The notes below the pieces were generated by a model. It had not been told where the DNA came from and made no database searches. It saw only the letters and a list, made by a program, of their open reading frames with translations. A stretch of DNA of 64,000 bases from Yponomeuta sedellus (lineage: Eukaryota; Arthropoda; Insecta; Lepidoptera; Yponomeutidae), in NCBI GenBank assembly GCA_934045075.1, contig OW203722.1, forward strand, positions 16,108,986-16,172,985. The letters are read 5' to 3'. Shown piece by piece: positions 52,291 to 64,000 of this stretch. Both the position numbers and the translations under genes were made by a program. The first letter of the stretch is position 1, and each line of letters begins with the position of its first letter.

Positions 52291-55200
52291 TTATTTTTCA
52301 CATTTCGTTGATTATTCGGTATATGCGGTTTATTCAAAATGCTTGTCCATCAGTAGGTATTTAAAAGTCTTTGAATCCCTGTATTGTCATCCTTGTATCA
52401 TTTATATGAGTAAATAACATATTGAGTTTTCTTAAGATACTCAAATGAATAAATAAATATAAAGAACACTGTATACCAATTGTCCTTAAAGCAGTCGTGT
52501 TTATTGTTTAAGTAATTTTGTTAGTCTAAGAGCTTGGATTAATTCACACGACGTGTAAAAGAATACCGGGTATCAATCAGCCTTTCTCAGATACATAGAA
52601 GAACATTTTATTTCACAAACAGAGAAAAACTAATTGCAAAATTAATTATAGAAAACACGATTAGTCTGACCATTCAAAGGGTTTGGGACTCTGGCAAGTT
52701 TTTTAATTGTAAATTTAGAATTTGAATTATATTTCTTTATATGCGTTAGTTTATATAAATTAGTTTCAATGCCTTGTTAAAAAATAAATAACAATAAATT
52801 TTGTGTATAAAAATTTAATCAATTATTTTACCTAGTTGGGAGTAACGCACAAACACATACAATAAACATTACAGCCACGCAAAATTTATTCAACACATAT
52901 CAAAATATGACGATACAGTCGCAAACAAAAGCGGCGCGACGTCCGCGGGTGGGTCCCGTAACGAGCTAATAATTCCAGTGCGGCGGCACCGGGCGCGGCG
53001 CCATAAATATCTAGAATAAACACATATTAGCACCGGTCACGTTGCATTCTGTTTGTCCACGGCCTAAAACAACACGCGTTTGCTTGCTGACTCAGTGACC
53101 GCTGTCCGTATGGCTACAGGCGCGCACAAACTCACCTGTATACGTTACGTAGACACCGAGGAAAGATTTTTTGAATCTTAAGTGTTTTACAATTAGTTGA
53201 TAAAAAAATAAAGAATATTAATGTTTTATGCTTATAAAAGTGAAGAATTCGAAAGCTTACAATTTTAAACTTTATTTTTATTGCATTTGTAGTGATGGCA
53301 TAGAAAAAACATAGTCCAGTAAATAAATCTATCGGGGCCTTACAATAAATCGTACATAACCACGTCACCTAATAAAATAGACATTTTTCGCCGCGAATGT
53401 ACTGAAGCGTGCCCCAGCTTAAATAGAATAGAATGCCGATGTATTTTCATATAGCATATAATATTGTTGTATTGTAATTAAAGCTACGAATTAATTTTAC
53501 TCTATAGAGATATTATTTTCGGCTGTGTTTGTCCACAAAGGTATTTGTTGACTCTTCAATTTATTATAATCTATATGTTTTTTTGCTGAACAATGTTTAC
53601 AAGTTAATAATAACACGTTACAGGTGTTAATATTAACTTGTAAACATTGTTTTACTTTCAGAGGGTTTCCTTTTCCAAATAAATTTATCAGTTTCATTAC
53701 TGCTTTAAATAGACTATTAGGTACGTACATTAGTTCAAAGTAAGGGAACGGAACAAAAGGCCTAGAATAAAATATCAATATTTAATGACTACTGAGTTTG
53801 TTAATTACGCAACAAAAGCTCTAGACACGTATGTGAATAATAAAACGTGTTGCTAATTACTCTACGGAGTCTGCCTTAAGGTGCTGTCTTTACGCGTTTC
53901 ACTTTTCAATCACGCCAGAGTGCGTTAATAAATTATAATGTTTTTGGGGAAATTAAGGGAGATCATTTATGATTTTCAAAACTTAGCCAAAACTCGTAAG
54001 ACCTTTAAGCAGAAATTTACTTTTAACTCCAAGAAAAAAAGTAAACCAAGTTTCTCAGGACTATTTTCCATGGCATTTCTCGCAATTTGACACTCAGATT
54101 TTGTAAATAATAAGTTCTAGTAAACATTGCTGTAACCAACTTCACACCCGTTTTTGGGAGAGGTAGCGTTAGCAAAATCATGTTTGACTATTAAGCAACC
54201 AATCAACCGGACCCAACCGTAAGCAAGTTAATCGTAACACCTTATTTGTGTTATGTTGGTGAGCACTGCTATGTTTTCAGGAATATTGAAGTATCATGTT
54301 TGTCTAGAGAATATTATATCCAACTGGCTAGTTATGGCATGTAGGCAGGAGGGTAATTAATCTCACCGTATCGAAATATCAATTTCAATCTTGAGCTCGC
54401 ATCTTAATAATTCACCGTCCGAGCTAGGCAGGTAGCCGATCCGCAATAATTTTCACTGAAATCTGACGTAAACATGACCGATATTCGCCAGCCCATTTGC
54501 ATGTCGCTCTTTGAATAAATTAGTGGGAGCTCTACCTGGGTAGTTCCGTAGTTGGACCCTACAATAGTATATTGTAAAAGGTCCGACTGTTTCAACATCT
54601 TTATTTAGCAATAAAAAACGTCTTCTGGCTCTTATACCAAATACGTGTATTTTGGGGATAAAAAATATTTATTTTTATTAACTAACTCCTAGCTTACCTA
54701 CTCCTATCTGGAAATCTCGTATTGTGAGTCATTTAATTTTAGTTATAACTGAATTAAATTATTACTTGTGCAACTGGGTAAGTACCGGTTATTTAAACGA
54801 CACAACTACACCTAAAAGAACGTTTAAAAATAATGATATGTAAGCCACATATCCATAAAAATTAAAAACTAAACTATTTTTTTTGTCTTTTACTCGGATA
54901 CCATAAAACTCTACCTACATCATCAGTCAATAAAGGCTGGCCGGACTTTCTTTAGGCTTCTGTTTTGTGTCTCGGTCCTCTATGAATATGTAAGACGATT
55001 GCTTCCAAATCTTAGTCCAATTAGACGGAGGGCGTCATTAGATCTGAGGCTTGATTACGTCGGACTGCTGTGCTGAGATGAATGGCAATATGATGGAGCT
55101 TAGATATTGTAACCTGGGGAGATTGATACCCCAGTATGTGCACTAGACTCCGATAATATCTTCGTACAATCATTTGGTCCGAAACCTATGGAACTGCACC

Positions 55201-56300
55201 TTGATTGAATCTGAACGTTACGCGTACGTCAGAAATGTAATTTGAAGTTACAGTGGAGAATTTAAGTAAGACCGTTAGGTGATCACTTAGGTATTATTTA
55301 TCGTTTGATGAAAATTCTTAATATCAAGTAAAGTAAGCAAATAAAGTGATCATTGCACTTATGATAAAATCATGTGTAAGCAAGATCATACAACAACACT
55401 TGACGAATAACACAACGCGTCACAAAAATCTTCAAAGATTTGAACTTTTATCTTAAAAGTAAAAAATAGGTCAAGTCCGTGCCGGGCCACGCGCAGTGGA
55501 GGGTTCCGTAGAAGGAGGGTTTTTTATCTACTTTACAGAACAACTACAAAGTAATTTTCAATGGAATTCGCATGGACTTTCTTTTATAATTTGGTCACCC
55601 ATTATTCGTTAAATTGTAAAGCCTACTTACCCCGTGGTACTTTTTCTTTTAAGTTTATTACATGTGATACTTTCTTGATAACTTTTTTACGAGAACGATA
55701 ACGTTTTTATGTACCGCCGGAAAAAGGAAGGAGGCGCATGGCGAAACTACAAGTATTCCTTGTTTTCTGCAGGTCCCTAAATCAACGATTTCTATCAGCT
55801 GGTTTCACATTAGACCAATGTTTGGCAGTAAGGCCAATGTAAAACGGACTGACGGGAAACGGACTGACGGACGACGCGAAATAACACGTTCTCAAACCAA
55901 ATCAAGTGTGAACCACGCTGTAACCGGAAGTTTCTCGAAAGACACAAAGCGCGTCACCGAAGTCTGACCGCCACCGCAGGCAGCATAAGTTTCTGTTATC
56001 TCAACGGCTAAGAAGCTTAGCGCCGACAATAACAAACGCCGTTTATCAGACGCATAAGGGTATCCCCCGGCGCAGGAAAGGGCTAAGTGAGATCCCACTT
56101 AGGCAATTATCTGAGCAAACCCGTCAACTTGCTGGTGATGTACAGCCACCCGCATGTTACACCCGGCTATATTTGACTAACTGTTCGGTAATCTTGGAAG
56201 GACAGACGGTGCCCTTAGTTTGGGGTTTTCTGTTGGAAAGTCGAAGTCGGATAGTCGGGTAATGCAATAGTGTTATTAAATTGTTAGTTTTGTTATTATT
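52291..56300. other. No gene seen; G+C island 52920-53060, hairpin, dispersed repeat
   Basis: 52595-52640 has an inverted LINE-like tail. 52920-53060 is a CpG-rich non-repeat island ('gcggcaccgggcgcggcgcc' at 52982). 53589-53652 forms a hairpin. 55480-55520 has the 'ggccacgcgcagtggagggt' 'tccgtag' dispersed repeat. 55830-55875 has a short tandem 'acggactgacggg'. 55885-56095 is G+C-richer. No frame has a recognisable domain. Confidence 0.4.
53589..53652. repeat. Hairpin, ~28-bp arms
   Basis: 'aacaatgtttacaagttaat' pairs with 'attaacttgtaaacattgtt', with an inner 'aacac/gtgtt' extension around a GTTACAG loop. One bulged base. Confidence 0.8.
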
Positions 56301-56311
56301 ATTGCATTGTT

Positions 56312-56352
56312 GTAAAGGATGTCTGGAAGAATTGTACAGTTTTCAGGAAGGA
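56312..56352 (+). repeat. Short LINE/SINE 3' fragment
   Basis: 'aaaggatgtctggaagaatt' is a diverged match to 13371-13395. Confidence 0.35.
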
Positions 56353-56380
56353 GGGCGCGAATTGTACTATCTATATTTAC

Positions 56381-56627
56381 ATAAATAAATAAATATTCAT
56401 GGTCATATTACACAGATCTCGTTAGCCCTATACTAAGTACAACTAAATGACTTGTATTATAGGTGCTAACTCGACGATAAATTTTATACAATAAATACAT
56501 AGATAACATCCAAGACCCGAGACAAACTAGAAAAGTTCGTTTCCTAGTTTGACCCGGCCGGGGATCGAACCCGAGACATTCGGTTTTACAGTCAGCGTGC
56601 CAAACCGCTGCGCCACAGAGGCCGTCA
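56381..56627 (-). mobile_element. (ATTT)n-tailed SINE, full length
   Basis: The intact reference copy. On the minus strand: head 'ggcctctgtggcgcagcggt', B box 'GGGTTCGATCCCCGG', body 'gtctcgggtcttggatgtta', ending in (TTTA)n. Used here to prove the nesting at 25227-26921. Confidence 0.85.
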
Positions 56628-56934
56628 TATCATGTTATATCATATGCTCTGGTGTACAATAATAATAGTCTATTAATTAACTATATGTAGGTTACTTACT
56701 TTGACTCATACTTTTTTACAGTAGCTGTAATAGAAGAAGCCAAAGAAAAAATGACATATCAATGTTTTTTCATCGAATCAATTCGTTGAATTGAATTGTT
56801 ACTTAGTTGGACTTTTGCGGTTACTGATTTTTTACTCATTGGGACTCAAGCATTATTTGTACTATCAAGTAGATTTAACAGAAGAAACGAAAGAAATAAT
56901 AACAAATTGATACACTTTTCCAACTAAATCTTTC

Positions 56935-57010
56935 ATTCGCGGGAATCGAACACACGACTCTTGTATTGCGTGTTACCGCTAGACCAAGGAAGCAATTTCG
57001 TGTATTGATT
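56935..57010 (-). mobile_element. SINE head, tRNA-like
   Basis: 'cgggaatcgaacacacgact' 'cttgtattgcgtgttaccgc' 'tagacc' is an inverted tRNA-like head; it resembles the one at 23392. Confidence 0.5.
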
Positions 57011-57189
57011 CAATCCTAACAACATCCACTTAAAATCTAGTCCCGTTAGTTCTAATAAAGGACGTTTGCAGTACAGACGGAATGGCATGCCCGCCTATCC
57101 GCGAGAGTTTGAGCAAGTTAAACTCCGGTCGGGTGTAGTGTATGCCTTAATCACCTGTATCTCTTCTTCCCATTTTTGATTTACCTTAC

Positions 57190-57540
57190 TACAACCCTTG
57201 TATGCCCACACTGCACGGGTCTCTGCCTGCATCGCAGAAAGGTTAGGCCATATAGGCCATACTCCACCACGGGGGCCAAGGCCGGGTTGGTAGAGGATTG
57301 TAAGGCAGTGGCGGGTCTTACTGTCAGAAGTAATCAAGCCGGCCATAAGGCCTCTGACATGTCTTAACGACTGCCATAACATGACAGCCGGCACCAACGG
57401 CTTAACGTGCATTGCGAAGCACGGAAGCTCAAAAAAATGCCACTAGCGGGAGTCACGGGACGGTCACCCATCCTGCACCTGACCGCGCCTGTTGTTGCTT
57501 AACTCGAATGATTGATTCCAATCACTCGGTTCGACTAGGC
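57190..57540 (-). mobile_element. 5S-rRNA-like SINE, near full length
   Basis: On the minus strand: head with 'gagttaagcaacaacaggcg' and 'gatgggtgaccgtcccgtga' (57450-57510), body with 'aaggcccgccactgcctta'-like segments, and terminus at 57190. Together with 13865-14768 it is the best reference copy. The 105-codon minus frame across it is not a gene. Confidence 0.8.
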
Positions 57541-57779
57541 CACTCACTAACCGGTGGAAAAAAAAACAGATAGCTAGAGATTGCACAAATAGAGGAAAGA
57601 TTTACAAACGGTTTTGAGATCTTGTGTGTCTAGGATGTTTACACACCTCAGAGTTTGAAATGGCTATGATAAGTAAGTCTTTGTCTCTATCTCTATAAGA
57701 GAGAAGGCCAGTATTCTGCAGTTTTTTATACCTTTTGACTCATAGCGGTGACTCGACCGCGCGGCTTAATTATAGCCAT

Positions 57780-58060
57780 AAATAGATAGATAGAGAACAC
57801 TTTACTAAATAAATAAATATTTTGTTATTCCAATATTCGTTGCAATTATAGTGTTCTCTTTTTTTAAATACGTAAACTCTATGTTTTTTTTTTATTAAAA
57901 CAGGGGCAGGCTGACGATCAGCGCTGTAATGATGCTTGTACTCAAGCACTAAGCTGAACCCTATCCTTTTTATCATATAACTGTTTTTATTTTGCTATCT
58001 AGAAATATCTGTGTAATTTCCATTGTTATGTACAATAAAGTGCTATCTATCTTCCTTAAT
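57780..58060 (+). repeat. LINE 3' ends, two fragments
   Basis: 57780-57800 has an inverted 'gatagagaacactttact' tail. 57900-58060 is plus-strand: 'aggctgacgatcagcgctgt', 'tactcaagcactaagctgaa', 'gtacaataaagtgctatcta', a diverged form of the 3' UTR at 9230-9468. Confidence 0.5.
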
Positions 58061-58875
58061 AAACGTTTTTCAATTTTTTATTACATTTAGTTATTGTACA
58101 TGAAAAGGGGTTAAAGAGGTATTTCTTAACCTAAAAATACAAACAGTGGTATTATCACTGAAAGTGATATCTTCCAGACAACCTTTGGATTGTACACTGT
58201 GGATAGATTGTACACTGTGGAAATACCTATGTGAGTGTTCAAATTAGGTCCAAAAGCTAGGATCCAAGTGAAAATATACCTTAGTTCAGCCTGAGTTCGC
58301 AAAGAGCCACTCCACGCCAGAAATGCCTGTTACTTTGGCAACAGATATGCAGGTGGGCGGCCGCTGGGTTAGATTGCGTCCGTTGCTTCGGTGGCATGTT
58401 AGTTCGGATGGATTTTGTTATGTGAAATAGTTGCAGTTTGCTTGTGTCGAGTTTATGCCTTCAAAATTCTTAAGGATCTCGTAAACGTAAAGGAAAAAAT
58501 GGATCCCTTGTAGGGCTACTTTTGTCCGTCCTTTATTGAAGTTTAGCAGTTTAATAATCTTATTTATAAAAAAATAAAGGAAACCATGTTGAAGTTAAAA
58601 AATAACTAATACATGTTAACAGTTTTGAGGTTCATTAAGTCAAACAGGTTTGGTTTGGTTTTATAGTAAAATTTTTTTGAGTTTCATCATGAGCGAGGAG
58701 TTCTTTAGCCAAAACGCTCTTTAAGCACTGAGTATAATTTTAATTCGTTATAATATATATGTTTTATTTTATAAACAACGCTTTAGAAAGAAAAGGACTA
58801 CGAAGATCCACTAAAATCTATAAAGGTTTCAGGTAGATAGGTCAAATTGTTAAAACTACATTTTACCCGTCGAAT
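58061..58875. other. No gene seen; 18-bp tandem pair at 58184-58220
   Basis: 'gattgtacactgtgg' occurs twice in tandem at about 58187 and 58206. No coding motif. Confidence 0.4.
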
Positions 58876-58879
58876 CCTT

Positions 58880-59352
58880 TGTAGCCCCGGCTGCCTGAGT
58901 GATCTTAAACGGCCACGAAGGTTAAGCAACAGGCACGAAGGTATCTACAGGCGGGAATCTTGTATTAGCTCTTAGTAACCTATTTCTTCTACAAGCATAA
59001 TTTTGTAAGCTGATGATTCTCCAAACTGTATAAATAAATAAATAACATAGGGCGCGTTCAGTGCATGGATGGGTGACCGTCTATGACCAACGCTAGTGGC
59101 ATTTTTCCGAACGATTCCCGTGCTACGCAAGGCACGCTATGCAGTTGGTGCCATCTATCGACGGCAGCCGTTAAGCCAATTCAGAGTCCTTAGGGCGGCT
59201 TGAAAACTTCTTACAGTAAGCCCAGCCACTAGTCTTGCAAGCATCCACCCATCCGGACTTTGCCCCTGTGGTGGAGTATGGCCTATACCTTCCTTAGGGA
59301 AGAGACCCGTGCCACACGGTGGGGATATAATGGGTTGATGATGATGATGACA
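58880..59352 (+). mobile_element. 5S-rRNA-like SINE, interrupted in its head
   Basis: Head start 'cctgagtgatcttaaacggc' 'cacgaaggttaagcaacagg' (58895-58934) resumes at 59048 with 'gggcgcgttcagtgcatgga' 'tgggtgaccgtc'. The intervening 110 bases end in (AAAT)n-like sequence. The 3' end is 'ggtggggatataatgggttg' with a GAT repeat tail. Confidence 0.75.
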
Positions 59353-60430
59353 ATGTTATCCATTAGTAAAATCCATAATTAATTGATTGAGGACAAAACG
59401 TGCATGACAAAACGCCCTCAATGCTCTCATTAATAATCAAACAACGAATTTAGCAATGAAAGTGGTCATAAATTTGCTTTGCCAAGTATCTGTGATGTGC
59501 TGAAATTTAGTTTGATCTAGTTGTTAACCTAAATGAATCGTTGTAGGTTTCAGCCACCTTAGTGAGTGTAGCAGTAAATAAAATGTGAATATAAGGGTTC
59601 TCAACTCTTGCTTGATCTAGGGTTTATTCTGTATCTAAAGTTTTAGCTTAAAATGTTAGCGGAAGAGCTTACTTTTTGACAAAACACCGCTTAATATTAA
59701 TCACGACGCATCGAGTTCACAAGTATTATCCAACGGCACTTGACACTAGAGGGTCCACAATTAATTCTCAATTGATTCACAAAGCTACCTACTTAGATGG
59801 AATGTTATCCACCCTACCCCCTTGGCTACCTCCCTACCTGTACTGTGTGTGTGTCTCAGACAAAGATCCCGAGTTAACGTCAGTTAAGTTGTGTTGTGCA
59901 AAATTCATATGAAACTTTGCTCTGAGATTCGCCGTGGGTGCGGCCTTCCTGGAGCGATTTTTCGGAAGAGAATGATTCAATAATCATTGTCAGTCATATC
60001 CCAATCCAATTAATAAATGCAGCACGTGGGATGCATTGCACGCATTGCAAATCGTAAAGTTTAAGAATTTTCAATAATAGAAATACAATTTGTTAAATTG
60101 CCATCAATTCGCTGGTTAAATATTTTTTCGCGAGTGATTGTTATTTGTTTCCAAATCTTGAATGGACACCGAATAGATCAAAAGATTAATTAAAGACATG
60201 CCTTTGGAAATACCCTTCTACTTCTTCTCTTCACTACGTTTAGAAATACATCTCTAAACATCGGATTGTCTTCATCTAAAGTAGATATGTTACAGAAATA
60301 TATGTTCTTTTTTCACTTTATTTTTGCCTCGGTAGACTTCACTAAAAGCGCCTAAATATATAAATCTCTAGTAAAAATTTATATAGAGTCAATCAGAAAA
60401 ATACAAATTTTAGGTTTTACTCTGATGAAG
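59353..60430. other. No gene seen
   Basis: No motif or repeat match recognised. Confidence 0.35.
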
Positions 60431-60434
60431 CAAG

Positions 60435-60520
60435 TGATGGCTGTCAAGATATTGGCAAGCGGGGGACCGTGGTCCCTGCCTAACCCTCCGGGATAGAGGC
60501 GTGATATTATATATATATGT
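60435..60520 (+). repeat. LINE 3' fragment
   Basis: 'ggcaagcgggggaccgtggt' 'ccctgcctaaccctccggga' 'tagaggcgtgatattat' is a diverged match to 32240-32300. Confidence 0.5.
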
Positions 60521-60734
60521 GAACTGGGTGTATCCAAATTTCCTTAACGGCACAAATAGCAAGAGAACACAAGGCGACTTCAATTTTGTAACTAAGAAAC
60601 TTTGAAATGGGGAAAATAAAACTGGGTTATTCAACTTTTTGGTTTGGCGATTTTGAAGTGGTCGTTGTACTCGTAGTATGACATAGATAAATACGTGTTA
60701 TGAATTTTAGTTGAGTTAGTGTCCGTATTTTTTA

Positions 60735-60895
60735 TGACGGCCCGATGGTCGGACGATGTCATTGAGTCGGCGGAGAGTCCGTGGATGCGGTTAGCAAGAG
60801 ATCGATGAGAGATGGCCTTTTGGGGGAAAGGCCTATACCCAGCAGTGGGCAGCGGTGGGCTGAAATGAATGGTGATGATAATGATGAATTTATTT
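60735..60895 (+). mobile_element. RTE-type LINE 3' end
   Basis: 'cggagagtccgtggatgcgg' is the degraded pol end, then 'ggcctatacccagcagtggg' and a GATGATAATGATGA tail. Confidence 0.65.
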
Positions 60896-61339
60896 TTGTT
60901 TGTGCATATAATATAATGTCTGAGTAGAATGTAGAATAAATTAATTAACTCACGTACACGTGCACGTAAGCACAGCGCTGGATTACCTATTAAACCTTTT
61001 AATAGTTCTTGTTTGGGAAGGGTTTGAGAGGATTACGGGTGTTTTACACTATATTCATGCCAGCAAAACGATACCAGCGTGCGAGAACTCAACTGCTCAG
61101 ACTATTCTCGGCGTCTTTGCGGCCGCCACTACATTATGCAACAGCGGAAGACGCGCTTTTTGCTCGAATTTCAACGAACAAGTCAGCAGCTAATTATCTC
61201 GTTAGGAAGACTTTGATTGCGTGCATATTTTATGAGTGTTTTGTACGGGAATGTGCACCTGTATATTCTCAGTAGGTATGGGATGTTTTGTAGTCAACTG
61301 TTATGTAAAATATTACACAGGTAAATCTTTATAGTCTTG

Positions 61340-61395
61340 GGAGAGGCCTATGGCCAGCAGTGGACTGACGTCGGCTGATTATGATAATGATGAAA
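61340..61395 (+). repeat. RTE-type LINE 3' end, short
   Basis: 'gagaggcctatggccagcag' 'tggactgacgtcggctgatt' 'atgataatgatga'. Confidence 0.65.
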
Positions 61396-61435
61396 ATATT
61401 ATAGGTAATAAAATCTGTAATGGTCAGAAATGGTA

Positions 61436-61520
61436 GCCGTTTGAGCGGTGGTAGCGAATCGGTAGAATGTTTACCTCACATCCTAGAGGTCCTGGGTCGG
61501 TGCTGGTGAGTACCAATAAC
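61436..61520 (+). mobile_element. SINE head, tRNA-like
   Basis: 'agcggtggtagcgaatcggt' and 'tcctgggtcggtgctggtga' resemble other degenerate SINE heads here. Confidence 0.45.
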
Positions 61521-61597
61521 TTCGTCATCTGCGTTACATATTTGTGAATTGGATTTAGTGAAAAAAAAAAAACATCCAAATGATATCTTAATTCCTG

Positions 61598-61655
61598 CGA
61601 TGCAAAAAGAGACAAGTTTCCCAGCAGTGGGGACATAGAAGGGTTAGTATCTATA
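61598..61655 (+). repeat. 5S-like SINE, 3' fragment
   Basis: 'ctgcgatgcaaaaagagaca' then 'cccagcagtggggacataga' 'agggtt'. Confidence 0.55.
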
Positions 61656-63658
61656 TCTTAATACCTGAATTTGTGAATTTCAAGCATTGAGGAAGTCAAC
61701 CATTCTCGGTCCTTTAAATCAAATCGTAGTGCTTAAGCCAATTGAAACTATCTTAATTTACCTAATTCTCAAGGCAACAAGAAAAGATCTGTGGTCCCTA
61801 ATGAGACCAATATAGGCTATTTTGTATGAAGGGCTGTAAAATTGTAATGTGTGAGGATTTTCCAACTATAAGTCACACATCTATTATTAATACAAGATGT
61901 ATGATAATGTTTTACTAACATCCCAAATTCATCCGCAGCTGAGTACAGGCCTCACCGCAATGCATGCCACTTTTGTCCTCGGCCGATTTTATAAAATTAT
62001 ATGTGACAACAAAAAAATCTAGCAACAAGTATCTGTATCCATAAGTTCATGACAATTTAGGAAAAGTCGCGAAGAAACCGAATATACATGGGTGCACTCT
62101 ACTTCCCTACGATAGAAGTGAGTTAGCAACAAAGATTGAAAGGTTGAAGTGTTGTTGACTGTACATTGCATGTCATATGGCTCGTGGGGAGGAAGTGGTG
62201 CGCATAAATCTCGCGACGGTGGCGCCGCGGCCGGAACCGGAAGCGCCCGCGTCGTTTGCAGCATTGTGCTATCGGCCGCCGACCGGCGAGGACGTGTCTT
62301 TGTGCGCTCCACTTTATGGCTTCACCGCTACATAGTGACTGCAGAAAGCCCTATTGAGGGCCTTTTCGATGCCAATTACCAAACGTATAAAAATAGAGAT
62401 GGATTATAATGTGACTATTTGAATGTAAGGATATTTGTTCAAAATTTAAAGAATATTATTATTACTGATAAAACTCTAACAATATTTTGTTAGAGGTTGA
62501 ATAGGATCGGGATTAATAAACTAGAATTCTATTTAACAGAGAATTCTATCTTCTTGTCGGGTACAACTAGTCAATCAAAAATGAACCATGGTTGGTAGTC
62601 ATGTAAGGTAGACACGCTAGAATAATCCGCTATTTGACACGTATCAAATTTAAAGCAATAAATGAATATTTTCCATAGTATTTAACGTAAAAAACCGAAA
62701 TATATTGATTTTGCTAAGTAAGTATGCAGGATGGCTGCAAAATTTGCAAAGTAAAAAAATTTTTTCCTCGTTTAATTCGTAACGGCGAAAACGCTATTCG
62801 CCATCTTGAAACCATCTAAATTATGTAAACAAACATCTCTCAGCCAGAGCCAGTGGACATTGATTATTATAGGACTTACATCAAAGTGATCTTCACATAA
62901 ATACACCCGAGTTTCAATTGATAAAGACTAAAGTTATAAAATAGAAAATAAAGTTTTAAAATATATTTTTATGTTGCTTTTAGGTCCTCAAAAAATATAC
63001 TAAAATATTTTTTGGTCTAATGGAAGAGTTATTTATTCTTTAAGACTTACTTGAAAAGAGAGTCAAATAGCGGATTGTTATATTATCCAATCTTCACTAA
63101 ACTTACCTTGTATAAATTGCTAAATGATTATTCTATCTATCTACCTACAGTGTATCTGAAATAAATTTGTCTTTAAACTCTAGTCTTTATTTACTTCGTT
63201 AGCACTTCTGTAACATTCAAGGCTTCATTTCTATTCAAAAAGATACGAGCTCACCCTATCGTCCGATGAATCGCCACGCCATACCTCGCCATTGTCGTAT
63301 CGCATTTGCGTTGATAGCGCGAGGTGAAAAGATGGCGTCGTTCGCTTTTATGTGTGTTGATACCACCTGCGGTCCATTTTGTAATATTTTTCAGTATTTT
63401 TAAAGTAAGTGCTGACAGAGAAAAATCCTTGAACAGTTGGTCACTAGAGTCTTACATACGTATAGTTTTTTAATAGAATGATATAAGCACGACTATACTG
63501 AGCAAAATCGGTACAATGTTATTCCAATTTTTTAATTTTCTTTTTCTAAAATATTTCTATAAGTGAAAACTTGTAATTGGCTTTCAGTCATTATTTCAAT
63601 CGCAATGTGTTTTGTTCATAGCTGTAAGTTTTCCTATTATTTAAAAAAAAAAAAATCG
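61656..63658. other. No gene seen; G+C island at 62185-62320
   Basis: 62185-62320 is strongly CpG-rich ('ggtggcgccgcggccggaac' at 62219) and open on both strands (86 and 97 codons) without a recognised motif. It matches no repeat here. The remainder is AT-rich. Confidence 0.35.
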
Positions 63659-63795
63659 ATATCAACCCTTGTATGTCCCCACCGCTGGGGCACGGGTCTC
63701 CCCCGCATCACAGGAAGGTTAGGCTATACTCCACCACGGTGGCCAAGTCCGGGTTGGTGGAGGAATGTAAGACAGTGGCGGGCCTTACTGTCCAA
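63659..63795 (-). mobile_element. 5S-rRNA-like SINE, 3' part
   Basis: 'tatcaacccttgtatgtccc' 'caccgctggggcacgggtct' through 'agacagtggcgggccttact' 'gtc', inverted. It then breaks off. Confidence 0.75.
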
Positions 63796-64000
63796 TATAA
63801 CCCGTGCAAATTAAATAGGCATCCATCGCGCCGAATAAAATTGTACGGGTTTTACCAAAGCCGCAGTTTCTGTGCTACTTTGATTAAAACGTTTGATTTA
63901 TTTGTTTTAAAATGCGGTTGGATACTAGACTACCAAAACTACAATGAAACAACCATAACAGAAGCAAGAGGCGTGACGTTAGTATCAAATAATCAAAGAT
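63796..64000. other. No gene seen
   Basis: Short unassigned stretch to the window edge. Confidence 0.3.

Noticed and set aside
57095..57412. 105-codon minus-strand frame
   Set aside because: It is translated 5S-like SINE sequence; the same peptide pieces appear wherever the SINE occurs.
62149..62409. 86-codon frame and its antisense 97-codon frame in a CpG-rich island
   Set aside because: G+C-rich sequence lacks stops by composition; neither translation shows a motif, so it is kept only as a compositional island.

Overview
The window is eukaryotic DNA, AT-rich, with no operons and no convincing host exon. Nearly everything that can be identified is transposable-element debris. The repeat vocabulary points to a moth or butterfly (Lepidoptera): 3' ends reading 'cccagcagtggg' with GAT/TGA-rich tails, tRNA-like SINEs including one with an (ATTT)n tail, a BEL/Pao LTR element, and CR1/Jockey-like and RTE-like LINEs. 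The species cannot be named from the sequence. The window is most likely intergenic or inside a large intron.

Layout. 1-3687: a BEL/Pao retrotransposon with a 1005-codon pol frame (RT, RNase H, integrase), a polypurine tract and a short 3' LTR, abutting an inverted fragment of a BEL gag gene. 3907-4565: a composite of a tRNA-Ile-derived SINE. 6300-9468: a CR1/Jockey-type LINE broken by two in-frame stops and a frameshift. 9588-9844: a TA-flanked MITE with 45-bp perfect ends. 10-25 kb: scattered SINEs, an RTE LINE inserted into a 5S-rRNA-like SINE (13.9-14.8 kb), several MITEs, and long stretches without recognisable content. 25227-26921: one SINE copy split by two later insertions, a retroposon with a 12-bp target duplication and a 1.17-kb foldback element with a TA duplication. 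27-40 kb: more SINEs, a LINE pol fragment at 32 kb, a TTAA-flanked MITE and hairpins. 39652-41430: a second LINE on the minus strand that has lost its RT core. 41-64 kb: SINE and LINE tails, strong hairpins and G+C-rich non-repeat islands.

The genes do not form a pathway. What can be reconstructed is a history of insertion. Three layers of nesting are resolved to the base by target-site duplications (13881-14423, 25248-25537, 25550-26720). The most unusual theme is the tRNA-Ile SINE. Six of its seven copies carry an inverted segment, and several can only derive from a template longer than one unit, which suggests multimeric transcripts retroposed with 5' inversion (twin priming). A second notable family is a SINE whose head resembles 5S rRNA. 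No CRISPR array, bacterial gene, rRNA gene or intact functional tRNA gene was found.
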